Shown: positions 24,301 to 35,145 of the stretch, piece by piece
Layout of the letters: the number at the start of each line of letters is the position of its first letter
Position numbering within the stretch: position 1 is the stretch's first letter
Assembly: GCA_014607495.2 (NCBI GenBank)
Contig: CP053156.1
Span: 7,626,001 to 7,690,000 of the forward strand
Direction: 5' to 3'
Source of the DNA: Carposina sasakii
Lineage: Eukaryota > Arthropoda > Insecta > Lepidoptera > Carposinidae
DNA length: 64,000 nt
Translations under genes and position numbers: made by a program
Notes under the pieces: model-generated
The model's database searches: none
What the model was told of the DNA's origin: nothing
The model's input: the letters and a program-made list of their open reading frames with translations, nothing else

Positions 24301-27300
24301 AGTTAGGATGATTTATGGCCGGGGCACGGCCGAACCACGCTCAGGCATGAATTACTTCATACAAAAAGTATACCATAATGTTCGGGGCACGGTCCGGTCG
24401 CGACACGGTGTAGCGTGACTCATCCTTTAATTATTTAACTATTTGTGCAATTACTTTTGTGGTGGGAGCAATGAGTCTACGGCACCAAGGAAAGAAATAA
24501 ACAAATAACTTACGTAAGTGGCGCCATCTACAGTAGCAATTTTGTAGTTGAGGTTATAGTTAGTGAAACTAGTAGCGCCTCCAGCGCCGTATGCGACGCT
24601 TATCGCCTCTCCGGCAGAGTTGTAGAAGATTTTGAATTCATCCGAATGGGTGTGCCCGTTGAATTCTGCGGCGATTATTGAGGAATATCTGAAATTTTTA
24701 TGGGTGCGGTGATAGCCCAATGGTTAAGACGTGCGCCTTTCAGTCGGGAGGCATGAGTTCGATACCAGTCACGGGCCTGTACCACTGAATTTATTACATG
24801 TACGGATTTTTCTAAAAATTGTCACTATACCCGAGAAAGGTTGGCGTCAGGGAGGCAGCCGGCTGTAAAAACAAATGCCAAAACTTTGGTAATGTGAGTT
24901 TCGAAAGAAACCATATTGCGCCGACCCCATAAATAATGAGATAAGGGCAGGAAGATGAGATGACGTTAAGAATTTATTATCTTAATATATATAAATCTCC
25001 TGTCACGATGTTTGTCCGCGATGGACTCCTAAACTACTTAACCGATTTTAAATTAAATTGGCACACCGTGAGCAGTCTGGTCCAACTTGAGAGATAGGAT
25101 AGCTTAGATCTTTAAATTATAGTCGCAATTTTATTTTATTGCAAATTATTTGTCTATAATTAATTGACAGTCACAATTATCTGTTAACTCCAAAAGATTC
25201 TAACAGATGTCGATACTTTTCGACTGGATTGAGTAAGTAATCAATAGATGGCACTGCTATGGTAAACCGACAAATAAATAAGCTACAATTCAATTTCCAC
25301 GCGGACGAAGTCGCGGGCGTCCACTAGTAGGTTTATAAGGTGTCTCTATTTAATTTTTTATTACTGGTCGCACAGATTTGTGTCAGTCGTATTTATACAT
25401 ACCTAGTCGTCGATTCTTAAGCCTAACAATCAACAGTTATGTCTGTCCTTCTCCAATCTTAGTGTAAATGGCTGAGACAGACAAGAACGGGTATAATATT
25501 TTTTTGTTACGATTGTTAGATTGTTTTGAGTGTGGATCACAACATGTATCTTACATACACTTACGAAGGTAAAGTTAAAAAAAAAAAAATTTGAAATCCG
25601 TCAATAATTGACGGAAATATCGGTAAACATACATAAAAAAAAAATATTATACATACAGACGAATTGAGAACCTCCTCCTTTTTTTGAAGTCGGTTAATTA
25701 GATAGGTCTGTCCCTCTACATTCTTAACATAAATGGCTGCGACAGAAAGGGACAGGTACTAATCTTATGTTTATGTTTAAGCAGGGCCGGATTTAGGGGA
25801 GGGCAACCGGGGCGAAAGCCTCAGGGCCTCCACAAACGGGGGGCCCCCACAATAGATTTCGGAAAAAAAAATTCGAATTCCAACTAGTAAACATCTTTTC
25901 CTTTGATATTTTTTTTTACTCTTTTATCTTTACTTTGTACATACATGATTATCTTAATATATATAAATCTCCTGTCACGATGTTTGTCCGCGATGGACTC
26001 CTAAACTACTTAACCGATTTTAAATTAAATTGGCACACCGTGAGCAGTCTGGTCCAACTTGAGAGATAGGATAGCTTAGATCTTTAAATATAGTCGCAAT
26101 TTATTTTATTGCAAATTATTTGTCTATAATTAATTGACAGTCACAATTATCTGTTAACTCCAAAAGATTCTAACAGATGTCGATACTTTCGACTGGATTG
26201 AGTAAGTAATCAATAGATGGCACTGCTATGGTAAACCGACAAATAAATAAGCTACAATTCAATTTCCACGCGGACGAAGTCGCGGGCGTCCACTAGTAGG
26301 TTTATAAGGTGTCTCTATTTAATTTTTTTATTACTGGTCGCACAGATTTGTGTCAGTCGTATTTATACATACCTAGTCGTCGATTCTTAAGCCTAACAAT
26401 CAACAGTTATGTCTGTCCTTCTCCAATCTTAGTGTAAATGGCTGAGACAGACAAGAACGGGTATAATATTTTTTTGTTACGATTGTTAGATTGTTTTGAG
26501 TGTGGATCACAACATGTATCTTACATACACTTACGAAGGTAAAGTTAAAAAAAAAAAATTTGAAATCCGTCAATAATTGACGGAAATATCGGTAAACATA
26601 CATATAATACGAAATAAAACAAAATATTATACATACAGACGAATTCTCCCTCCTCCTTTTTTGAAGTCGGTTAATTAGATAGGTCTGTCCCTCTACATTC
26701 TTAACATAAATGGCTGCGACAGAAAGGGACAGGTACTAATCTTATGTTTATGTTTAAGCAGGGCCGGATTTAGGGGAGGGCAACCGGGGGCGAAAGCCTC
26801 AGGGCCTCCACAAACGGGGGGCCCCCACAATAGATTTCGGAAAAAAAATTCGAATTCCAACTAGTAAACATCTTTTCCTTTGATATTTTTTTTGACTCTT
26901 TTATCTTTACTTACTTTAGTACTTTGTACATACATGATTATATTATTCTGTATTTAAATTAATTAAATAATTTGGGACAGCTTCCCGCTCCTTTGTTGCC
27001 CCGAGGCCTCCGGACCTCTAAATCCGGCCCTGTGTTTTTAAGTGTGACGGTCAGAATAGATCACTGTGTTCACAAATTAACGAGGTAGCCAGTACATACC
27101 TAGTGCAGGATCACGAGATTCTACGTTCTATGTGGATTCTGTATCCACGCTATCAACAATTACCTGTTAATAATCCTATTGTACTCTCTAGTCCAAGTTA
27201 GCGTGAGATCGCTGAGGCCCGGCGGTATGTGTGCTAGGATGTGGACCTTCTGTCCCGCCGCCTCAGATTTCTGTAGCTCCTCCACCATCCAGTCTAAATG

Positions 27301-30300
27301 CCTTTTTGCGTCTAACGGATCGAATACTAGCCACCTGTATTATTTTTTTATTATTATAGTATTATCATATCTGTGCCCCTGTGTAATTATCTTCTTCTAT
27401 TCTATCTATCTATTCTATTCTACCTTCTATCTTCTTTTATCTATCTTCTATACATAAATAAAACTGTAGGTAACTTATCTCTGTTTGTTCACGCTAATCT
27501 CAGAAAGGGATAACCGGTTTGGATGCAGTTATCTTCTTCTTCTTATATACATATAATAAAAATGAAACGGATCGCTATCTGTACATGAAGATATATGAGA
27601 AAAAAATATTATAGGAGACTTTTATCAACACAATAGTACCCAAAAGAATGTTTTTTTTTGTCTGTCGGTTTTTAAGTGCGTTTGTGCACACTAATCTCAG
27701 AAATGGCTGAACCGATTTCGATGCAGTTTTCAGGAATATATTATGACACTTAACATATAGGCTACTTTTTATCCCGGATAATTTCGACATTTTGTTTTTT
27801 CTGTAGTCCATGCGGACGAAGTCGCGGGCGTCCACTAGTCAGGAATATATTGTAATTTATCTATCTATACATAAATAAAACTATAACTTATCGCTGTTTG
27901 TGCACGTTAATCTCAGAAACGGCCTAACCGATTTGGATGCAGTTTTCTGGAATGTATTGTAATGGGCCTAACTTAATATTTAGTGTGCTGTTTTGTTTGT
28001 TTGTTTGCAGCGAATAGGTTCCGAAACTGCAGTCTAAGCGGATAGAGTTGCTGGCGTCCACTAGTTTTACATTATAGGTATATAAATACAACAAATACAG
28101 GTAGGGGTATTACGTAATAGTCACATCCATTACCGCCACAGAAGTTGGAAAAAGTGAAAATACCACACCAACATACAGGGTGTAAAAAGACAACAATGTT
28201 TTTTTAATACTTCGTATTCTTTGTAAGGAACCAACCCTGGGAAACGAAAAAGAAATGATAAAATACTGTCATTTTATTGCAAGCAATGTATTCGTTTGAT
28301 GCGCGAAGTACAAATGTACCTACAAAACTATCATTATAACATTTTGACATGGTATCTTTGAAAAAAATGTTTGCTAACCGGATTCATGTAAAAAAATGAT
28401 AATATTAATGTAACTTTGGACCTCAATATCTTGGAAACCCGTGGTTTCCCAGGAGTGCTTACATACTTACAAAGAATACGAGATATCAAAAGAACAAAGT
28501 TGTCTATTTACACCCAGTACATTTATTCCAAACAAAGTCTGTTAACTCTTACCAATTATATTTATACGCCACGTTGTTGTTAATTGAGATTACTTTAAGC
28601 CCCGGTTGGATGATCATTGCGAAATCCCCTCGATCCCGTAACGTTTCTAGTGCCTCCTCGCTTAGATAGTTAGCCCATTTCTCGGCTAAGCCGTCGTATA
28701 ACCAAGTCGTGTTATGTTCCCCTGTTACATAGGATGGGGCGAATCTGTAAAGGTATTTTTTATCAGACAACTTTTCAGGTGCGGCCAGACTATCAACACC
28801 CGACGTGTCGATACGTCGGAAATATATGGCGCGTGGGGTGTTGCTAATATGTACCATAATAAATGTATGGGATTGATATGTATTGACATGCGTGGCGTGG
28901 GGTGGTGTGAGGCGACGTGGCGTCGGGTGTTAATAGTCTGTCCCCAACTTTATTACTTTTTTGCCCAGCTTAGCAAGGACACTGTTAGGCTTCTTTTCCA
29001 CTGAGATGTGCATCCATAACAACACACCATAATGGAAAGACGGTGGTGGAAAGCTTTGGGCCGATATCAGGATCCGTTTGATATCCACCAATCAAATTCA
29101 TCGATTTTTGACCATGATTACTATGATTGGATGGTCACTTTTTTTTACTATTAGCTAGGCAAACATGTGCCTGATGTTAAGCAAGGGTGGTACATGTTTG
29201 CCTAGAAACTTACTGATTAGTTGGCTGCGACTCATGATTCCCTATCGTAAGGTAGACTGGAATATTGCCAAGTTCTTGTTGAATTTTCCCGATGACGAAC
29301 TGATTCATGTCATTAATTAAATCCACAGACGTCTCCCACACACCGTGGTCAATGGTGTCTCCTATGTAGTATAGAACATCGATGTTCTGAAATAAAAATC
29401 GTAAGTAAGCTTACTGAGTAAGTACAGGATATTAAAAAACACAATTTAGATATCTAGCCGACTGTCATTTTTACTCGACTGCGCGACGCAAAGGAGTGGT
29501 ATTGTGTTTAACAGCCTATGTATGTATGTATGTTCCTTTGAAGCACTACACAGACCAAACGCCTTGGACGATTTTTTATGATTCATACGTCAATCGATTC
29601 CTCTTGGTCCGGCGAGTGTCACTAGTCATGACGTTAGTGAAAATCCAATATGGCGTCTACTGGACGCTATTTTGTGCAAACGAAAAAAATTTAAGTCGAC
29701 AAACTATATCGAGTGGGGTATCGTTGAATAGATATTTAAAAATAATTTTTAGGTTTCTCTCATCATTTTTCGATTCGACTAACCGTTTAGGATCTATATC
29801 GATTGAAAGTTGCGTAACAACCATTCTCACACTTATAAGTTTTTAGACAGCTGCAAGACGAAAACTTCTTGCTGCCGAGCATGTTGAGCATGTTTCTTGA
29901 AGCGTCTATTAGTAGCTAGGTATCCATAACAAAAAAGTATAAAATAAAAATATATAATTTAAAAAATCCAAAAACCCGACTGCTTAAAAAAGAACCAAAT
30001 AATGTACATAATAAAAAAAACTGAAAAGAAAAAAAACAAGCACTTAGATGTCCGGTGGTCTAGAATTCTAGTCGGGATCCATTATCCGACAGCGAAACTA
30101 ATAATATTTCAATGGATCCTGGCTGTTCAGTTGTTATGTTACGATCATTAGGAAATATTTTATGTTCTTCAATAGTATTCATTCCATAATAATATTATAG
30201 AATTCTAGACCACCGGACATCTAAGAGCTTGTTTTCAGTTTTTTTTATTATGTACATTATTTGGTTCTTTTTTAAGCAGTCGGGTTTTTGGATTTTTTAA

Positions 30301-32090
30301 ATTATGTTTTTTTTATGTAACTTTCTATATTCGGAAGGTACCTAATACCTTCCTTAGGCAATTCTATGATATCCAGTCTATTATAATATTAGTTTTCACT
30401 TGTTATTGTTTTCCAACTTACCCACTTATACCTAGATATCGAGATTACAAATTAATTACCTTATGAGCTTCGCTAATCCGTTCGATAACGTCATCATACG
30501 CCCAAAGGGGCGTGTCACAGTTATAATCGCCCCAATACCCTGCCGGTTTAAGATCTTTTGGAGCAAATCTCTCTTGCTGCCCACTTCTGATCTCCCTTAT
30601 TTTGCTCACCACATTCAAATCTAAAGATACCTCGTTGCCCTCATTGACAATACTTTCTTGTAACACTGAGTCGTTTACGCTAGATTTAAAATTGTAGTGT
30701 GAGGCTACAGTTTGACCTCTTCTACAGCAGGTCGGCTCACCGCAGTTTGAGACCCCAAAGGCCTCGTAAAGGGGATCTATGTGGGCGTCGGTTAGGATTG
30801 CGAATGTTAGTGGAGCGGCGTCGTTGCTTGCTGGCTGTAAAGAATATAATATCTATGTATTTTTCAGCATCGACCCGTCCACCCACTGGACATTCCCACT
30901 GGTGAGTGGACGGGTAATTCATGATTACCCGTCCACTCACTAAGCTAGTGTTGTGAACCGAATTAAGTATACCTAGTAATCGATTAATTAATAAATGTGA
31001 TAATATAGTATTTGGTCATCGAAGTTTATAATAAGACTTTCTTTTATTTGTTAGCGTGGTATTCGTTTTATGAAAAATTGTATGCAGTAATTTTGCAATA
31101 ATTACATCTCTCTTCAGCCTATTGCAGTCCACTGCTGGACGTAGGCCTTCCCCAGGGCACATATATAGTTACATAGTTTTTATTTATTATTTTATTGATT
31201 TTAGCATTATGTTTCATAAAGTGATAGAATTTGTTAGTTTTTTTTTTATAAAATGAAAGCAAAATAATTGTTTCAATTTATTTAAATTTATCGAATTTAT
31301 GAATTAATCGATTACTAGGTATACTTAATTCGGTTCACAACACTAGCTTAGTGGGTGGACGGGTAATTCACGATTACCCGTCCACCCACCAGTGGGAATA
31401 TCCAGTGGGTGGACGGGTCGGGAGGGATGTAAGTACGTTTTTAGTCGTACCTACTTGCAGAGTGCTTAGAGATTCTCAGTCAAGTCATGGAATTTGTAAC
31501 AACTTCAATGGGCTAACATCCTAATAATCAGTTAATTATCTTGTGATTTCAATTGACGGCGTCTTGGATCGTTTCTTGAAAACATAGATCAAAACATTAG
31601 GTAGCGGTAAGATAAGTTTTGGGGTCAAGACACACTGTTAACAACCGACTTGACGACGCGTGTCAGTACATATTAATCACATACATTTTATATGGTCCAT
31701 GCTATGGGTCCATGACACATTATTAACACCCCACGCGATCACACGCGCCATACATTTTCGACGTGTTATCGCGTCGGATGTTCACAGTGACCTCTTGTGA
31801 TGTCTTGACCATTACTTGACAATTTGAAAAATCAGCACTAATGAGAATTTCAGCAGCATTCCAGCCAAGTGCAAACGTAGCTCAGTTGAGTTATACATAT
31901 ACAGCAGTTACACATAGGTATACCTACCTACCTGTTCAATAGAAGTTGGTTCTGGCAGCTCGACCTGCCATTCGAATCTATCGTCATTCAAGGGACATAT
32001 GTTAGGGTTGTGAGCGTCCTGTAGAACCAAACTGCAGAACGTTTGCGGCCGAGCTGCGGGCGTGTTCTTGATGATGTACGCTAAAATTGG
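21389..32090 (-). CDS. SMPD1: acid sphingomyelin phosphodiesterase (SMPD1-type), 5' part missing
   Basis: The enzyme hydrolyses sphingomyelin to ceramide and phosphocholine in lysosomes or outside the cell. Seven exons: 32090-31932, 30834-30460, 29386-29214, 28744-28553, 27334-27164, 24688-24514, 21736-21389. All phases fit; 1593 nt, about 530 residues to the stop. Metallophosphoesterase motifs appear in order: LTDAHIDPLY (metal-binding DxH), YYIGDTIDHGVW, IGNHESQ, AHIPPG and EFNGHTHSDEF. Cysteine-rich stretches (CGEPTCCRRG near the start, three Cys near the C-terminus) and many NxT/S sites fit a secreted glycoprotein. Signal peptide and saposin B domain are absent: they are in the 500-N gap or further up. 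The introns are unusually loaded with transposons. A SINE begins 12 bp from one acceptor and an inverted-repeat element about 35 bp from another, so correct splicing is worth confirming. Confidence 0.92.
22064..22435. mobile_element. MITE with TATAGGATG / CATCCTGTATA ends
   Basis: The left end TATAGGATGTTTTTTTGTGG and right end CCAAAAATCATCCTGTATA are inverted. It is about 370 bp with no transposase, flanked by TA-rich sequence, so Tc1/mariner-like. It sits in the last intron of the sphingomyelinase gene. Confidence 0.55.
22455..23281. mobile_element. inverted-repeat element inserted in an (AT)n microsatellite
   Basis: It starts TGTCGTGGCCATATCGTAGA and ends with the inverse, ATATGGCCACGACA. 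(AT)n runs flank it on both sides (22434-22454, 23282-23297). The roughly 100-bp arms contain several copies of the palindrome-like word CATTTCATGAAATG. The 600-bp interior has no coding sequence. It is a non-autonomous element of unknown superfamily, perhaps with TA target preference. Confidence 0.7.
23771..24305. mobile_element. candidate MITE with TTAACTCTTTC ends and paired palindromes
   Basis: The left end TTAACTCTTTCAGTC and the right end GACGGAAAGAGTTA are inverted. Two hairpins inside have the same form: GGTGGTTAGTGTCACTAACC near 23788 and GGTGGTTAGTGGCATTAACC near 24151. TTAA at the left resembles piggyBac-type ends, but the right side does not keep the full TTAA. Confidence 0.4.
24701..24964 (+). 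mobile_element. tRNA-derived SINE (copy 1)
   Basis: The tRNA-like head has box A (TAGCCCAATGGTTAAGACG) and box B (GAGTTCGATACC). A body follows with CACGGGCCTGTACCACTGAA, and it ends ATTGCGCCGACCCCATAAAT...GGGCAGGAAGATGAGATGA. The tail matches the 3' end of the retrotransposon fragment at 36075-36480. Its head starts 12 bp upstream of a sphingomyelinase splice acceptor. Confidence 0.82.
24980..25327 (+). mobile_element. Helitron-like element, first tandem copy
   Basis: It begins TCTTAATATATATAAATCTC and ends ...GCGGGCGTCCACTAG, lying exactly between A (24979) and T (25328). The terminal hairpin ACGCGGACGAAGTCGCGGGC precedes CTAG. No Rep/helicase is present. Confidence 0.8.
25782..25951 (+). 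mobile_element. left half of the CAGGGCCGG hAT-like MITE (truncated by the duplication)
   Basis: It begins CAGGGCCGGATTTAGGGG as at 26759, but stops at ACATACATGATTA, where the second duplicated unit begins. Confidence 0.8.
25952..26296 (+). mobile_element. Helitron-like element, second tandem copy
   Basis: The same TC...CTAG termini as the first copy, again after A and before T. It starts exactly at the junction with the truncated hAT-like MITE of unit 1. Confidence 0.8.
26759..27032. mobile_element. hAT-like MITE with CAGGGCCGGATTTAG ends
   Basis: Ends CAGGGCCGGATTTAGGGG and CCTCTAAATCCGGCCCTG enclose about 274 bp. The left flank is TGTTTAAG and the right flank TGTTTTTAAG, a likely imperfect 8-bp target duplication. 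Internal inverted words (GGGGCAACAAAG-like, GCCTCAGGG) support a fold-back structure. Confidence 0.75.
27541..27838 (+). mobile_element. Helitron-like element of the ATACATATAATAAAA family
   Basis: It contains ATACATATAATAAAAATGAA, AATCTCAGAAATGGCTGAAC, GATTTCGATGCAGTTTTC and the CTAG terminus after GCGGACGAAGTCGCGGGCG. It is the same family as 37765-38019, 46139-46477 and 14621-15047. A fragment of a relative precedes it (27447-27530). Confidence 0.75.
27864..28064 (+). mobile_element. short Helitron-like element
   Basis: TCTATACATAAATAAAAC to GCTGGCGTCCACTAG, lying between A and T. The middle carries the conserved AATCTCAGAAACGGCCTAAC. Confidence 0.7.
28174..28519. mobile_element. MITE with TACAGGGTGTAAAAAGACAA ends
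   Basis: The left end TACAGGGTGTAAAAAGACAA and right end TTGTCTATTTACACCCAGTA are inverted, and inner words also pair (AATACTTCGTATTCTTTGTA with TACAAAGAATACGAGATAT). It lies 34 bp from a sphingomyelinase exon. Confidence 0.7.
29155..29205. repeat. imperfect palindrome / hairpin
   Basis: CTAGGCAAACATGTGCC pairs with GGTACATGTTTGCCTAG around a 17-base loop. It starts about 8 bp inside the intron after a sphingomyelinase donor. Confidence 0.7.
29957..30305. mobile_element. MITE with ~110-bp inverted arms
   Basis: The left arm (to about 30073) and right arm (from 30198) are near-perfect inverses, sharing CCAAAAACCCGACTGCTTAA, ACCAAATAATGTACATAATA and AGATGTCCGGTGGTCTAGAA. The 125-bp centre is unique. 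There is no coding sequence. Confidence 0.82.
30871..31420. mobile_element. 550-bp inverted-repeat element with nested palindromes
   Basis: The arms of about 125 bp begin CGACCCGTCCACCCACTGG and end with the inverse. Each arm holds its own perfect hairpin, GTGGACGGGTAATTCATGAT and its partner on the left. A fragment of the 'GCAGTCCACTGCTGGAC' repeat is nested at 31119-31163. No target duplication is obvious. It lies about 35 bp upstream of the acceptor of the sphingomyelinase exon carrying the DAHID motif. Confidence 0.8.
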
Positions 32091-32228
32091 CTGTGAATAA
32101 ATTTGCTGGATTAAATGGTTTTCTTGATGCTAGTTGTTGTCAACAAAGTCAACTCCGATAGGTAAAGTGCCTCGGATATAAGTACATACCTAGTAGATAG
32201 GTACCACAAAGGTGCCACTAATGTGCTT

Positions 32229-32728
32229 NNNNNNNNNNNNNNNNNNNNNNNNNNNNNNNNNNNNNNNNNNNNNNNNNNNNNNNNNNNNNNNNNNNNNNNN
32301 NNNNNNNNNNNNNNNNNNNNNNNNNNNNNNNNNNNNNNNNNNNNNNNNNNNNNNNNNNNNNNNNNNNNNNNNNNNNNNNNNNNNNNNNNNNNNNNNNNNN
32401 NNNNNNNNNNNNNNNNNNNNNNNNNNNNNNNNNNNNNNNNNNNNNNNNNNNNNNNNNNNNNNNNNNNNNNNNNNNNNNNNNNNNNNNNNNNNNNNNNNNN
32501 NNNNNNNNNNNNNNNNNNNNNNNNNNNNNNNNNNNNNNNNNNNNNNNNNNNNNNNNNNNNNNNNNNNNNNNNNNNNNNNNNNNNNNNNNNNNNNNNNNNN
32601 NNNNNNNNNNNNNNNNNNNNNNNNNNNNNNNNNNNNNNNNNNNNNNNNNNNNNNNNNNNNNNNNNNNNNNNNNNNNNNNNNNNNNNNNNNNNNNNNNNNN
32701 NNNNNNNNNNNNNNNNNNNNNNNNNNNN
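32229..32728. other. assembly gap (500 N)
   Basis: Exactly 500 N, the usual placeholder for a gap of unknown size. Missing 5' exons of the sphingomyelinase gene may lie here. Frames running through it are meaningless. Confidence 0.99.
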
Positions 32729-33879
32729 AATTTTGCCTGTACCTACTTATGGAATGCTTCGAAAAACAAGATATTTGTACACTGTAAGTATGTAATTAAT
32801 TTAGGACAGTTCTAGTCGTTTACCTTCTCAACATATCAGGGCAGAATATTATCTATAGGTACTTTATACAACTTATACTACCAAATAGGCGATTCAAACT
32901 AAATAAGGTTAATCATAAAAACCCAAGGTTTTCAAGGATTCGATATGAGTAAGCTACCGGGGGACTCATAAAAATAAATAGTCGAATCGATCTACTGATT
33001 TCCTCAAAAGAGCTGACTTTTGATAGCGTGAAATTCGGAATGATTGGTCGTTACATATAAGGAGATATATAACCTTATATAATTCGCGCCTATTATCTCC
33101 AAAGCAGTTAAAATTACATTTCTCATCTGTTAGCATATTATATTTTAAAGCCTTTTGGCACTCTATAAAATACATTTAGCTTCAAGACATGCAAAACAGG
33201 TTAAACAATTATCAATGGCATTAATAATGAAAGTCTTTCCATTAAATCCTTGTAGTTTGTCCCATCAGTTTCTATCTAAGGCTGAAGTAAAGCGTCTCCA
33301 TCTATTATTACGTCGATCTCGACAGTGCACTGGATTCACGTAACAATTTTCTTTATCTTAAACAAAGAGAGGTTTTTTTACGGGTTTAAAGAATTACAAT
33401 TACATTGAAGTCACGTAATTTTAGTGGTAATTTTTCTCTTGACTAGCCTCTTTCAGGATAGTACGTGTAACATTTTTTTTTAAGAAGAGTTGTATTACAG
33501 AGTGATTGAAGTTTATACGACTGACGCACGATTCAAAATATGTTGAATAATTTTAAGAGCTTCCACTTGAGCCATTATTAAAATTTATGTTATACGTTGC
33601 CAGTCGTCTTTTGCTTAGGAAGAAAATGGGGTAGTTTCATAGGAAACCATAGGGTTGACATAACATCTTATTCTTATCAGAATATTATCAGAATATTATC
33701 AGAATATATAATCAAAATCATACCTATCTGTAAAATTACAATTTGATTATGTATCCAAATGAGGTAGTAATAAGCCTTTAAAGGCAAGTCCATTTTTGAA
33801 TTGTAAATTTAATTGAAAATTACAACATCACATGTCCACCTGCATCATTTACAGCAACTTTTGTTTTGTGACCATATTT
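32729..33879. other. AT-rich DNA, no feature recognised
   Basis: No exon with convincing splice sites was found. There is a short tandem repeat, ATCAGAATATT, at about 33676-33710. Confidence 0.4.
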
Positions 33880-34130
33880 GAGGCCACCAGAACCAGAGTG
33901 GCCCAAACCACAATTTGTGAAAATATTAGTTAAGCACGACAATGCCCCTTTCAAAGCCCCAAAAGCTCAAAGCCAGAGTGGCTCAAAGGTAATTTCAGTA
34001 AACAATCATAGATGACATAAAAAAAATATGTTGTGGCATCTTGATTCTTATTATTAATAGAGCATAGTATTTTGGCATATATCCACATATTCGTATTTTG
34101 TATTTGGGCCACTCTGGTTCTGGTGGCCTC
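33880..34130. mobile_element. MITE with GAGGCCACCAGAACCAG ends
   Basis: Perfect inverted ends of about 27 bp (GAGGCCACCAGAACCAGAG and its inverse) enclose 251 bp. ATTT immediately flanks both sides, a possible 4-bp target duplication. Confidence 0.8.
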
Positions 34131-34144
34131 ATTTATAAACGCAA

Positions 34145-34235
34145 TCTATACATATAATAAAAATTTAACGGGTCGCTCTCTGTACATGGAAGATATATGA
34201 GAAAAAATATTATAGGAGACCTTTATTAAGAGCCA
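34145..34235 (+). mobile_element. 5' fragment of a Helitron-like element
   Basis: TCTATACATATAATAAAAAT through AGATATATGAGAAAAAATAT matches the 5' end of the 46139-46477 family. The rest is replaced by unrelated sequence. Confidence 0.65.
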
Positions 34236-35145
34236 GCAGTCAAATAAAAGTCCCACGGTTGCTCCGCCCACATACCCCGCCACCCGCAATGCAAGGATAC
34301 GCGTTAAGATCTGCGTAGTGTTAAAATCGAATTCGCGCGCTTTCGAGCAGGCGGGTCAACGCTAGGTCAAACGCAGAGAAATAAAAACCCATAGAGTCGT
34401 TATTATAATTGATTTCAATGTTATGGTTATTTTATTTTTGTTTGCAAAATACAATTAAATTAAATTAATTAATTTATTAATAAGTAATATAGGTATGTTA
34501 AAAAATCATTCATACAATAGAACACATTACCTGCATCATAGTTATATTTATGTATGAAATTCATCCAATGCAACAAGTATTAGGAAGTTTTGAATAAAAC
34601 GAATTAATGGTAGATATCAAAGATTTATTTTATATATCACAAAAAATAGTATCCGATACATATGTGAAATGGGACCAATTACTCATGTAGATCGCTTTTA
34701 AAAAGGCTTTTAGGTGAGTCAATATGTTAAAATGTTACAAGTAGTAATTTAACAAATTTTAATATTAAGATGATTATGTAAAAAAATGCCGTTTCATTTA
34801 GGTAAATTGCTGTATGTTAAATATAAATAGTAGGTGTTTTTTAAAAATAAAGGGTTAACAGGTATGTATAATGTGCATTCGCAATATTAGCTGTGCATAA
34901 ATAAAAAAAACTTTATTTAAAGATAAATAGCGGTATGCGTATGCCACAATATAAATTGCAGTTTGATTAGCAATATTCTCATTTGAGGATTTTGCTGTGC
35001 AGTCAGTAATTTGATACGAATTCCAATTATTTGTGACTATAAAAAATCATTTTATTTGATGTGCGTTTAAATACTATACAATAAATTAAATGATTTTTCT
35101 TACTAATCCTCTACACTCCCCAAGAAATATATATGTACTATTTAC
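34236..35145. other. AT-rich DNA, no gene recognised
   Basis: A short GC-richer patch at 34240-34380 (CCCACGGTTGCTCCGCCCAC) stands out but has no identifiable content. Confidence 0.4.

Larger units (their letters stand above)
24980..26937 (+). repeat. 972-bp tandem duplication (two units)
   Basis: Unit 1 (24980-25951) and unit 2 (from 25952) are nearly identical and differ by small indels, mostly in homopolymers, plus one diverged patch around 25630-25660 versus 26600-26635. Each unit holds a Helitron-like element, about 450 bp of unique sequence, the 'GAAGTCGGTTAATTAGA' repeat end and the left half of a hAT-like MITE. Only the second unit continues into the complete MITE. Confidence 0.9.

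Noticed and set aside
29496..29846. 116-codon plus-strand frame in a sphingomyelinase intron
   Set aside because: Antisense to the gene, begins in low-complexity ATGT repeats and has no recognisable domain.
32212..32795. Long frames across the N run
   Set aside because: They consist of unknown bases in the assembly gap; only a few residues at each end are real sequence.
33810..33879. Short minus-strand reading KYGHKTKVAVNDAGGHVM ending at a stop, as a last exon of the 35-37 kb candidate
   Set aside because: The only nearby acceptor gives the wrong phase and the stretch abuts a MITE, so it cannot be joined with confidence.
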